Shown one piece after another: positions 1-6,567 of a DNA stretch of 17,737 nucleotides. Position numbers and translations under genes: made by a program. The DNA is from Desulfuromusa sp. (GTDB lineage Bacteria; Desulfobacterota; Desulfuromonadia; Desulfuromonadales; Geopsychrobacteraceae): positions 1 through 17,737 of the forward strand of contig JAOZOH010000055.1 of assembly GCA_029933365.1 (NCBI GenBank). Direction: 5' to 3'. How positions within the stretch are numbered: position 1 is the first letter of the stretch; each line of letters begins with the position of its first letter. A model generated the notes under the pieces. That model had not been told where the DNA came from and did not search any database. It saw only the letters and a list, made by a program, of their open reading frames with translations.

Positions 1-41
1 TTGTATTATTTTTCGTGCAGGTGCTAAAGTTTTGCGGTTCT

Positions 42-70
42 GGGACAGGCTCTAATTAGGGTCACTGTCC
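42..70. repeat. REP-like inverted repeat at the left edge
   Basis: The arms GGACAG (43-48) and CTGTCC (65-70) are perfect inverted repeats around an AT-rich centre. The words GGGACAGGC and GGGTCACTGTCC resemble short palindromic repeats that I recall as common in proteobacterial genomes, some linked to REP-associated transposases. The repeat overlaps the last codons and the stop of the 73-residue gene. Only one copy is present in the window, so its repeat status is inferred. Confidence 0.3.
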
Positions 71-273
71 ATTCTGAAGCTGATTGCCGATAGTTGCTTT
101 TTCGTCTCTTCGTCAGCATCTCCTAGCTTCTTCTGAGCCATAAGATATTCTTTGTAATCAATATCAGTCTCCGTCTGTTTCTGGCGCAGCTTTGCGTCAT
201 CCTCAGAGATACGAGTCCTGCGAATGTCGTTGCCAATTGCTATTCCTTTTGCAAATCCGTCTACTAAAGCCAT
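52..273 (-). CDS. Hypothetical protein, 73 aa
   Basis: The family is not recognised. The start ATG at 273 has a good ribosome binding site (AAAGGAA, about 7 nt upstream). The protein is small, charged and probably mostly helical: a short hydrophobic start (MALVDGFAKGIAIGND) is followed by a Lys/Glu/Gln-rich stretch at residues 20-65 that could form a short coiled coil. It lies 18 nt behind the 85-residue gene and is the last gene of the element block inside the window. Its last residues (RMDSDPN) are encoded by part of a palindrome resembling a dispersed repeat, so the C-terminus may have been altered by insertion of that repeat. No function can be proposed. Confidence 0.6.
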   Translation of the reverse strand: MALVDGFAKGIAIGNDIRRTRISEDDAKLRQKQTETDIDYKEYLMAQKKLGDADEETKKQLSAISFRMDSDPN

Positions 274-291
274 GATGTGTTCCTTTCTGAT

Positions 292-549
292 TTATGAGTT
301 TCCTACTGCATCAATTTTTCTTAGGTAGTGAGTTACAGTCATTATTTCCTGCTCATCCTTAATCACCGTCAAAGTGTCCTTGACTAACTGCAGAGACAGG
401 CAGAACTGACTTTCAAAATCTGCTTCTGGATCAGTGAGTTCTGCGCACCTGAAAGCAACTTGCAATAAAGCCAACCCAACAGCATTCCGACTGGCTAAAT
501 GCAGCGCATCGTCAATAACTTCACTGAGATTCTCTTTATGCTCTGTCAT
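292..549 (-). CDS. Hypothetical protein, 85 aa
   Basis: The family is not recognised. The sequence is acidic and predicted largely helical, with a Leu/Ala-rich central part (residues 15-60) and no signal peptide or membrane segment. The start overlaps the end of the 216-residue gene by 14 nt, and the ATG is the end of a run of nine A residues. An AGG about 9 nt upstream is the only ribosome binding site, which points to translational coupling with the upstream gene. The A tract also makes polymerase slippage possible; a net +1 shift would join the two proteins. No function can be proposed. Confidence 0.6.
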   Translation of the reverse strand: MTEHKENLSEVIDDALHLASRNAVGLALLQVAFRCAELTDPEADFESQFCLSLQLVKDTLTVIKDEQEIMTVTHYLRKIDAVGNS

Positions 550-1186
550 TTTTTTTTGCCTGAATTATGTATATCTGGTTGATCTTAGTTAACTGCTCAT
601 GGCGACCTAGAAGGCTCTCGAATCCGGCAATCTCTTCACCTTCAAAATAGAGAGACAAATCCAGATCTAGATCTTCCATTAATTGCTTGATCTTTGAGAG
701 GAACTGTCCCTCTGCGGCAAAAAGCGTAAAGGTACCGCATGGGACTTCTTCAATTGTTTTCGGATCGTATTCCATTTCGTTTTCCTCCTTCGTTAATGTT
801 GGTGAGTTCTCCCAATCCTTACCAAACCGAGCCTTGAAGCAAATTTCGTGTATGGTGCCGATTTCATCCGCCACTTCCTGCAGACCCTCTGGAATGCCAG
901 TTTCGTTGGGCTCGGGAAAACCAAGAATATTAGCTATATATTCTGCTGAATCACTTATCTGAATTAAGATTTCCTCGCTAATCAAAAGTTTTCCCCCAGG
1001 GGCCCTCCCGCCAACTTGCTCGTTCTTAATGCCCCATCTATCTTTGTGCTGTTGGACTACTCCTTCCGGCTGCAAATCCAGCCAGTCCATGTAACCTTGG
1101 AAGCAAAGGTGTGCTTCATGTTCACGCTCTTTTCTTCCACTTGTGTCCATCGCTTGCATTTCTTCGTTGGTAACTTTCGCTGTCAT
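536..1186 (-). CDS. Hypothetical acidic protein, 216 aa
   Basis: The family is not recognised. The protein is acidic, soluble and mixed helix/strand, with no signal peptide, membrane segment or clear catalytic motif. Residues 135-190 hold an acidic patch (EEVPCGTF, then DLDLDLSLYFEGEE). The start ATG at 1186 is supported by a strong ribosome binding site (GAAAGGAAA) lying inside the end of the preceding Cys-rich gene, whose stop codon is 1 nt upstream. It is therefore in the same transcript as the primase/helicase-like gene. Its position behind the replication gene suggests an accessory role in the element, but this is inference only. Confidence 0.65.
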   Translation of the reverse strand: MTAKVTNEEMQAMDTSGRKEREHEAHLCFQGYMDWLDLQPEGVVQQHKDRWGIKNEQVGGRAPGGKLLISEEILIQISDSAEYIANILGFPEPNETGIPEGLQEVADEIGTIHEICFKARFGKDWENSPTLTKEENEMEYDPKTIEEVPCGTFTLFAAEGQFLSKIKQLMEDLDLDLSLYFEGEEIAGFESLLGRHEQLTKINQIYIIQAKKNDRA

Positions 1187-1187
1187 T

Positions 1188-1619
1188 TCATTTTCCTTTC
1201 GTTAAGTGTTCAGCGATGCAAAATAGCCAAACTGGTTTCATAAAAAGGTCTGCGACGGGCTCACCACTTCCCAACCAAGTATCAAGTACCTGATCAGTGG
1301 TCACACCCTGTCCGAGTTCAATTCCTTGTAGCTCGTTGATATTGCCTTCGCAGTCCAGAACCCTACTGAGCAGACACTCATCGATTGATAACGGACAACA
1401 CCCCCGCCAGTTATTGAAATCGCCACAAGCTTCACAGAAGTCTCTTTGCCATGAAGGTTCTGAGCTCTGCACAGTTTTGTGCAATCTAGGAGTGTTTTCA
1501 ATTTCTATCTCTGGGGTTTTAAGGGTTTTTAGGGTTTTATGGGTATCAGTAGGGGGGCTTAAAACCCTTTTAACCCTTAAAACCTCTGGAACTGGTTTTA
1601 AAAACTGTCGCCAACTCAT
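1188..1619 (-). CDS. Cys-rich hypothetical protein carrying an iteron-like DNA array, 143 aa
   Basis: The family is not named. The start ATG overlaps the stop of the primase/helicase-like gene (ATGA) and has a strong ribosome binding site (AAGGGGGTGG), so the two are translationally coupled. The N-terminal part (residues about 12-40) contains tripeptide repeats, VLR-VKR-VLS and KTL-KTL-KTP, which are the translation of a 9-bp-periodic DNA array. The centre has Cys at about 62, 65, 74, 75, 82 and 90 (CEAC, GCC, ECL, LDC), which could bind zinc or another metal. The C-terminal 50 residues are acidic. The tripeptide repeats may simply tolerate a DNA signal such as an origin; whether the protein has its own role in replication is unknown. 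Confidence 0.7.
   Translation of the reverse strand: MSWRQFLKPVPEVLRVKRVLSPPTDTHKTLKTLKTPEIEIENTPRLHKTVQSSEPSWQRDFCEACGDFNNWRGCCPLSIDECLLSRVLDCEGNINELQGIELGQGVTTDQVLDTWLGSGEPVADLFMKPVWLFCIAEHLTKGK
1514..1601. repeat. 9-bp iteron-like array with inverted halves (candidate origin)
   Basis: GGGTTTTAA, GGGTTTTTA, GGGTTTTAT and a degenerate GGGTATCAG start at 1514, 1523, 1532 and 1541, exactly 9 bp apart. After an 18-nt centre with six G residues, three units appear in the opposite orientation (1567-1559, 1576-1568, 1585-1577), again 9 bp apart, and one more forward unit (TGGTTTTAA) at 1593-1601. The two halves form a 27-bp inverted repeat with 22 matches. The array lies inside the coding sequence directly behind the Toprim/DUF3987 gene, the usual neighbourhood of a replication origin in such elements. 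The origin role is inferred. Confidence 0.6.
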
Positions 1620-4036
1620 ACATCCACCCCCTTGAAGATTGAGGGATTAACCGGGTATGTCGTTGCATATCGACCATCCGTTTTACTTTGGAATGGTTCA
1701 CCAAGAATCTCTCGGCCTCGAAGATCATCCAGCGCCTTGTTCAATCGCTCAGCTTTCGTCCAACGACCCTTCAATGCTTTCCGAATCTCATTTTTAGTGA
1801 ACTGTTCCAAAGTCTTGTCAGTGATCCATTGAAAGATCGTCTTTGCATCATCCGTTACCTGGTCAGTACCCATTAGTTCAAATGCTGCTTGAGCGTGTTG
1901 AATCAATAGGGTTGCAAGGTCGAGCGCTTTCTCGATGGTGGATTGGTTGACGGTTGAGGTAGATAGGCCATGTTCGACAACGTGAAAGATCCCGGCAATT
2001 CTCAGGGCTGCACCAGGGAGCTTTCCTGTCCAGTCTTGAATCGGTTCAAAGTCACCGTTCGGGCCTTGTTTGCTCTCGATGTACTCTGAAAAGGCTAACC
2101 AACTTTCAAGAGCATCTGCGCTCAGGGTTAACTGTCTGGGTTGCTCTCGATCCTCTTGGTTAAGTACCGGTACAATATTGAGCAGGCCTATCATTCCAGT
2201 GTGATATTTAGCCTTGATGTTTTCAGGGATACTTTCGTGTTTACGAACGTCACGCTTTCCGATGTTGTTTTGTGGCAAGCAGTAGAGGAAGCGAGCAAGC
2301 GAACCATTACCTCGGAATTTCTTTTTACTTCCCTGTGATAAGTCGGCAATGACCGCGGGTTGTATTGCTAGACCAAAGGTTAAGGAAGGGGCTTCAAGGT
2401 GTGCTGTCCTGCTGGTACGATCTACCCGAACAGACTTTCCAGCATGAGACTGAAGAAACACATCGAGATTAACCTTTCCATCAGTGTAGAGCCCTGCCAT
2501 GATTTCGAATATCCCAGCCTCATCAGATAACAATGCCATCCGTTCACCATGCTCAACCAATAACCCTTGAAGCCGCTCCGGGGTTACATCACCTGTCCAT
2601 AAGCGAGGTGGCCTGATCTCTTCTGGTGTATCCTTTTCGACCTCGGCAATATCATAAAGAATGACTTGGCGTTGCTGCGCATCGTCCTCACTCGCTGCTT
2701 GTTTAGTCAATTTGGCAATTCTGGCAAGGTTCACATCCCGCCTGATTTTGGTCTGTCTGATTTCGTCTGCCATTTGCTCGGCCTGTTCTCGTTCCCATAT
2801 ATCTAGAGGGTCGGTCAGCGCTCCTATGACTGCCGTTTTTCGACTTGCCGGGGGTAACCCTGTAAGCGTCCAAATGTTGATTGGTTCTTGGTAGTCATCA
2901 CCACGAGGGGATATTGTGAATCGCTTTTGTAGGCAGGTTGACGCTACGGATAGCGCCAACATTACGGCCATACCTTCGGGGGTCTGTGTTGTTGCTGCGA
3001 CGGCTCCGGCATATTCACCAAGCCAGGAAGGAAGTATTGATGCTGAGATCTCGGGAGTGCGAATCTCACCAAAGAGTAACGGTTCTTCCCATTGGTGCTG
3101 AATTTCAGCTTTTTGCGCTGATTTGTGCAAAATGGGTTGAGCTGCTTCAACCTGCTGTTTGACTTTACCCAGCCCCTCCACTGCGCCCAGATCATTAAAA
3201 TCGGTGCCGAGAGTCCCTTTTGGAAGCTTCGCAACAGCCAACAGACCTTTGATTGCCTGTGCTGCTTCGGCTGCCTTGGCTAAACCTGGGTTGCCTTCTG
3301 TCTGTCTGTCATTGTCTGCACAGATAACTATCTTCAAGTCTGGAAGTTTTGCGCGTAATACTTCAGCGACAGGCTTAAGGTTTCCAGCATCAAAACAGAT
3401 TGCTACAGGTTCCCCTGTAGCTTCGTGAATAGTTGCTCCTGTGGCGTATCCTTCAGCCAGATAGAGGACAGTTTCAGGCTTACCACCAATAGAAAAGTAA
3501 TGTCCCTCCTTTAAAGTTCCGGTCTTAAAGAATTTGTCTCTACCTGCGGTGTCCTTCTCTGGGGCTATAAATTGCAAGCCGTGAATAGTGCCGCCGCCAT
3601 CCCGGACTGGAACTAAAAGAGAGTCTTTATAGAGTCGCAGGCCGTGAGGCTTGACCTTCTTCCTGATAAGATAAGGATGGTCTACCGGTGCCTGCTTTGC
3701 TTGTTCCCAGATTGCTTTTGACTTCTTTCGGCACTCTGCATGAATCTTGGCTGTTTCTGCTTCCCGTTGCCGTTTTTGGGCTTCCATGTTTGCCCGATAT
3801 TGGGTTTTTTCTTCGGGAGTGAAGGTTCGGTGTTCCTTGCTGGACCACGTTTCTGATATGCCCGATTTCCAATTACCAAAAGCGCCAGCAAGAGGATCAT
3901 CATGCAAGACATACCAGCCGTTAGTTGTTTGCTTCCTATCACCCTCAACATGAAACCGGTGGAGAATTCCATCAGCACAAATATTTCCCGGGGGTGAGAT
4001 TCCAGCCGAGCGCATAGTTGCTGCAAATTCATTCAT
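1616..4036 (-). CDS. Toprim + DUF3987 primase/helicase-like replication protein
   Basis: An 806-residue protein probably needed for replication of the element. Residues 1-70 form a conserved-looking N-terminal domain (FHVEGDRKQTTNGWYVLHDD, then FGNWKSG). Residues 70-115 are a charged helix. The Toprim-like domain spans about 185-290, with the acidic Glu in YLAEGYATG (192-200) and the Asp pair in ICADND (238-243). DUF3987 follows from about 310 with a Walker A-like GLPPASRKTA (393-402), a Walker B-like ALLSDEAG (501-508) and a Gly/Arg motif GNGSLARFLYCLP. The C-terminus (about 730-800) looks like a winged helix. There is no CHC2 zinc finger. The start ATG at 4036 has AAAGAGG upstream and overlaps the preceding small gene by 8 nt. 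By analogy with P4 alpha it may combine priming and unwinding. The family call is firm; the exact activity is inferred. Confidence 0.85.
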   Translation of the reverse strand: MNEFAATMRSAGISPPGNICADGILHRFHVEGDRKQTTNGWYVLHDDPLAGAFGNWKSGISETWSSKEHRTFTPEEKTQYRANMEAQKRQREAETAKIHAECRKKSKAIWEQAKQAPVDHPYLIRKKVKPHGLRLYKDSLLVPVRDGGGTIHGLQFIAPEKDTAGRDKFFKTGTLKEGHYFSIGGKPETVLYLAEGYATGATIHEATGEPVAICFDAGNLKPVAEVLRAKLPDLKIVICADNDRQTEGNPGLAKAAEAAQAIKGLLAVAKLPKGTLGTDFNDLGAVEGLGKVKQQVEAAQPILHKSAQKAEIQHQWEEPLLFGEIRTPEISASILPSWLGEYAGAVAATTQTPEGMAVMLALSVASTCLQKRFTISPRGDDYQEPINIWTLTGLPPASRKTAVIGALTDPLDIWEREQAEQMADEIRQTKIRRDVNLARIAKLTKQAASEDDAQQRQVILYDIAEVEKDTPEEIRPPRLWTGDVTPERLQGLLVEHGERMALLSDEAGIFEIMAGLYTDGKVNLDVFLQSHAGKSVRVDRTSRTAHLEAPSLTFGLAIQPAVIADLSQGSKKKFRGNGSLARFLYCLPQNNIGKRDVRKHESIPENIKAKYHTGMIGLLNIVPVLNQEDREQPRQLTLSADALESWLAFSEYIESKQGPNGDFEPIQDWTGKLPGAALRIAGIFHVVEHGLSTSTVNQSTIEKALDLATLLIQHAQAAFELMGTDQVTDDAKTIFQWITDKTLEQFTKNEIRKALKGRWTKAERLNKALDDLRGREILGEPFQSKTDGRYATTYPVNPSIFKGVDV

Positions 4037-4223
4037 GACAGCCTCTTTCCACCAACATTAAAAGACTGTCTACACAATCAAGGGTCAGTGATAGTTCGCG
4101 GTTCAACTCAGAAAGAAGAAGTTCTTCCCGGTATCGTTTAAGAAAAGCTGTTAGTGCCATCCCTGGAATCGGAACTAGTTGATTTACAGTTGTTTTTATG
4201 ACAGTTTTTCTTTTGGTCTTCAT
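4029..4223 (-). CDS. Small hypothetical protein, 64 aa
   Basis: The family is not recognised. The N-terminus is strongly basic (MKTKRKTVIKTT) and the rest is Leu-rich and helical. The ATG at 4223 has a GGGAGA ribosome binding site, and the gene starts 12 nt after the coiled-coil gene. Its end overlaps the start of the Toprim/DUF3987 gene by 8 nt, so translation of the two is probably coupled. The basic start could contact nucleic acid, but no motif shows this. It is kept as a real gene because of the tight fit between its neighbours and the clear ribosome binding site. Confidence 0.6.
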   Translation of the reverse strand: MKTKRKTVIKTTVNQLVPIPGMALTAFLKRYREELLLSELNRELSLTLDCVDSLLMLVERGCHE

Positions 4224-4235
4224 AGCGCAATCTCC

Positions 4236-4772
4236 CTAATTTGGATCGAGAGGGAAGGTGAAAGGCTTTCGCCAATCGTTTCGTTCTTTACGCTTTTTCA
4301 GAGCATCAATCAGGCGGCTTGCCTCTTGGCCTTCGTTCGCCTGTCGAGCAGTAGACTTGAAATTCTCCAAACCCCGCAGTGGCAACTTCCCGGCTTTTAT
4401 AATTTCATCTCGCAATGTTGGGTAATTTTCGGAAGCCTTCAGGAAGATTATTCTGGCTTTGATTTCATCTAGACTTGTTTCAGATTTAACGTCTTGCATC
4501 CGACCATTTAGCACTTGAATGACTTGGTCAGATATTCCAACAGCTTGATTTATATGTGAAATATCATTCTCAATTTGTTGAATCTCATCCTGAGTGCTTT
4601 TCCCAAGAAAATAATCTGCCAAGAGTTCGGATAGTTTTGCTTTGAGGCTGTATAGCTGTTGTGGTGCATGTTTCTGGAGATGCTCAGCTTCCTGAATACC
4701 AGTGATAATTTCAGCGATTTGTTGCTGAGCCGCTTCCTGTTTGGTCAAGAGGTCTTGAAGTTCAGTATTCAT
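4236..4772 (-). CDS. Coiled-coil hypothetical protein, 178 aa
   Basis: The family is not recognised. Residues 1-100 are Gln/Glu/Leu-rich and predicted to form long coiled coils (LTKQEAAQQQIAEIITGIQE, then DEIQQIENDISHINQ). The C-terminal third is basic (ALKKRKERNDWRKPF). There is no signal peptide or membrane segment. The start ATG shares one base with the stop of the AlpA-type gene (TAATG) and has a strong ribosome binding site (GAGGGGGTGG), so the two are translationally coupled. It sits between the AlpA-type gene and the replication genes; a structural or adaptor role is possible but not shown. Confidence 0.65.
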   Translation of the reverse strand: MNTELQDLLTKQEAAQQQIAEIITGIQEAEHLQKHAPQQLYSLKAKLSELLADYFLGKSTQDEIQQIENDISHINQAVGISDQVIQVLNGRMQDVKSETSLDEIKARIIFLKASENYPTLRDEIIKAGKLPLRGLENFKSTARQANEGQEASRLIDALKKRKERNDWRKPFTFPLDPN

Positions 4773-5068
4773 TACGCCACCCCCTCATCGATAAGCCGCT
4801 GAATATCTGACTCCCGCCAGCAGGTTGTCCGTGACCCTAGTTTTACAGGCTGTGGATATTTTCCAGACTTCACGCCAGCCCACCACGCAGCACGAGACAC
4901 TTGTATTCGCGGTTCTATTTTAGGTCTTGGTGAATAAGGGGGTCTTTTGATTAGGCGGTTTTTTTCGGCTTGTTCAGGGGTGATTTCATTTTGCCCGAGA
5001 ATACTGGGTAGCCTTAGGAGGCTGTCTTTCGAGGGATGGTTTCCACTTTTCTTCTGTTGTTCTTTCAT
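4772..5068 (-). CDS. AlpA-family DNA-binding regulator / excisionase
   Basis: A 98-residue protein with the AlpA (MerR-like winged helix) signature. It begins LLRLPSILG and ends with VSRAAWWAGVKSGKYPQPVK, then LGSRTTCWRESDIQRLIDE, the usual recognition-helix and wing pattern of AlpA proteins. About 30 residues lie between the first motif and the helix-turn-helix, a spacing I associate with a common AlpA subgroup. An upstream in-frame ATG at 5128 exists, but ATG 5068 has a far better ribosome binding site (GGAAGGAG, 8 nt upstream) and is preferred. AlpA proteins regulate prophage or island genes and can act as directionality factors for P4-type integrases. A 15-bp inverted repeat in front of the gene could be its operator. 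Confidence 0.85.
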   Translation of the reverse strand: MKEQQKKSGNHPSKDSLLRLPSILGQNEITPEQAEKNRLIKRPPYSPRPKIEPRIQVSRAAWWAGVKSGKYPQPVKLGSRTTCWRESDIQRLIDEGVA

Positions 5069-5104
5069 CGCGCGACTCCTTCCGTTGTTATTGGTTGGGT
5101 CGAG

Positions 5105-5171
5105 ACTATATTGGACATAAAAGAACAAACACGGTCATTTGAGGTCTGAAATTGAAACCTCAAGTAACCGT
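5105..5171 (-). promoter_or_regulatory. Dyad and candidate promoter in front of the AlpA-type gene
   Basis: Arms at 5131-5145 and 5157-5171 form a 15-bp inverted repeat (13 matches, half-site core TTGAGGT) separated by 11 nt. A -10-like TATAGT lies at 5110-5105, and its -35 position would fall on the edge of the left arm, where no good -35 box is visible. The dyad begins at the stop codon of the preceding gene and is followed by a U-rich stretch, so it could instead act as a weak terminator. Operator versus terminator is not settled. Confidence 0.5.
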
Positions 5172-5851
5172 TAAATAGATTTATTTTTGACGCATTTTTT
5201 TTCGGCTTCTTCTATTGCGGTTTTTGCGGTAGATACCATTTTTCTCAACTTTTTTTCTGCGAATGGAGAATCAAGGTTTTTACAGAGAATCTCAAGTATT
5301 GCGACTGCAGGAGATTTATATTCATTTGCGAATCTCGTATCATAGGTAGCAGAAAGCTTAATCCCATATGTCTTTAAAATACTCAGTACCCGAATAGCCA
5401 TTTCATCTAAAATTCTCTTGTTTTTTTGTTCAGCCCTCCAAGAAAAAGGAAGATCGTCAATAAGACTTTTGGCTTTGCCAGATTTTAGTGTCATATTGCT
5501 AACATGATCAGCACACCCTAAAGGATCAGCATCCCCAAGTAGCCTATCAAGATCGGGGGAAATGCTTCTCAGCTTGTTCTCAATGTCTGCTAGAGCTTTC
5601 ATCAAGTCTTCAAATTCAGCCTTCAAATCAGAGTTATTAATTTCTCTCTCTGCCTCCTGCACTTCTGCTGCCGCCCAGGTTGCCTCGTTTAAGATTTCGG
5701 AAACAAACTGCCCTGATGGGTAACCCCATACGGGGTCAGGGGTATCATCTTCGGGGTAATAGGAACGCAAAGCTTCACGCATACTCTCTGGAAATTCTCT
5801 GTTTTTTTCATCTTTCCGGTTGCCCGCATATCGTGGTTTTGGCTGTGCCAT
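5171..5851 (-). CDS. Hypothetical protein, 226 aa
   Basis: The family is not recognised. The ATG at 5851 is chosen because an ideal AGGAGG sits 6 nt upstream; a GTG two codons earlier overlaps that site and is unlikely. The N-terminus is polar and basic (MAQPKPRYAGNRKDEKNREF). Residues 55-105 are a Glu/Ala/Leu-rich helix likely to form a coiled coil. The C-terminal half is helical and ends Lys-rich (EEAEKKCVKNKSI). No signal peptide, membrane segment or catalytic motif is visible. A 150-bp gap with a possible promoter separates it from the upstream gene, so it may start its own transcript. No function can be proposed. Confidence 0.65.
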   Translation of the reverse strand: MAQPKPRYAGNRKDEKNREFPESMREALRSYYPEDDTPDPVWGYPSGQFVSEILNEATWAAAEVQEAEREINNSDLKAEFEDLMKALADIENKLRSISPDLDRLLGDADPLGCADHVSNMTLKSGKAKSLIDDLPFSWRAEQKNKRILDEMAIRVLSILKTYGIKLSATYDTRFANEYKSPAVAILEILCKNLDSPFAEKKLRKMVSTAKTAIEEAEKKCVKNKSI

Positions 5852-5973
5852 ACCCACCTCCTATTGGTGGCCTTAAAAGTTAGTGCGCCAGACTGGTAAG
5901 GTGCCAGCTTTTCGCTCCGTCGAGCTAGACGCACAAAAGTGGTATTTTAGTGCAATCTTTGTTGCGAACAATC

Positions 5974-5999
5974 AAAAACTACGAGACCTCGGGAGTCTC
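5974..5999 (-). terminator. Possible rho-independent terminator
   Basis: Perfect 5-bp arms GAGAC/GTCTC (5983-5987 and 5995-5999) are followed on the minus strand, after GTAG, by TTTTT (5978-5974). It lies just behind the stop of the 158-residue gene. The stem is short, so termination may be weak. Confidence 0.4.
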
Positions 6000-6012
6000 A
6001 AAGGGTCGAGAA

Positions 6013-6489
6013 TTATGTTGATATTTCCTTTTTCTCTTGGGCTTCAAGTTCAGCCATTTTTTCATCATAGAAGGCCATACGCCGATCCAAATCTTTAAAA
6101 ACATTAAATTGCCGTAAATGCATACACAAAAGGCTCTCCAAGTGACTAAAAAAACCAACATGGAAGCCATTCTTACCACTTTCGCTAAAATTGACATCAG
6201 CAGCGATTTTGCCAAGAAAATTAAAACCAACCATGGATGGATTATCGCTCAGGTACTGAATATAATGGCAAGCATATTCACTGCCAATACGGCAAGCATG
6301 AGCATAATCATCAGTGCCCTCGGGGACACTCCACCATTCATGGATAACCCCGTTCTTTTTCCCCTTAACGAAAGGCATCTGTGAAGGACATGTTTCTTGT
6401 GTTTTTGGTCGGTAGCTCTTCCGAACTGGGATTTCTAAAGACTGCCCCTTGCTTTCGTGTCTCTGCTTGGATACGCTTACCTTAGCCAT
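6013..6489 (-). CDS. Hypothetical protein, 158 aa
   Basis: The family is not recognised. ATG 6489 (MAKVSVSKQRHE) is preceded by a strong ribosome binding site (CAGGAGG, 6 nt upstream); an in-frame ATG 18 codons earlier lacks one. The N-terminal 40 residues are basic and probably flexible. A central part contains EWWSVPEG, several His and Cys residues and the phrase GFHVGFFSHLESLLCMHLRQF, and the last 25 residues are a Glu/Lys-rich helix. No signal peptide is seen. It is the first gene behind the integrase (78 nt gap). Function unknown; a role tied to element maintenance is only a guess from position. Confidence 0.65.
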   Translation of the reverse strand: MAKVSVSKQRHESKGQSLEIPVRKSYRPKTQETCPSQMPFVKGKKNGVIHEWWSVPEGTDDYAHACRIGSEYACHYIQYLSDNPSMVGFNFLGKIAADVNFSESGKNGFHVGFFSHLESLLCMHLRQFNVFKDLDRRMAFYDEKMAELEAQEKKEIST

Positions 6490-6567
6490 GGTAACCTCCT
6501 GTTTAGGTTGTTGTTGGTTAGGCCTGGTCTGGTGTTGCATCACCTTGCCGGGCCGATTAATTTAATT

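Noticed and set aside
687..962. Plus-strand open frame inside the 216-residue gene
   Set aside because: Shadow of the minus-strand gene; low-complexity Ser-rich translation and no start signal.
1297..1635. Plus-strand open frame of 112 codons opposite the Cys-rich gene
   Set aside because: Its repeats (LRVFRVL, LKTLLTLKT) are the mirror of the 9-bp DNA array. The minus-strand gene has a strong ribosome binding site and is coupled to its neighbour, whereas this frame has neither.
3682..4032. Minus-strand alternative frame of 116 codons inside the Toprim/DUF3987 gene
   Set aside because: It overlaps the well-supported 806-residue frame, and its translation is a Lys/Gln-rich frame-shifted copy with no domain.
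5701..5760. Several GGGGT words resembling the int-region repeat
   Set aside because: They match TTAGGGGTA only partly and differ from each other; probably chance within a Pro/Asp-rich coding stretch.
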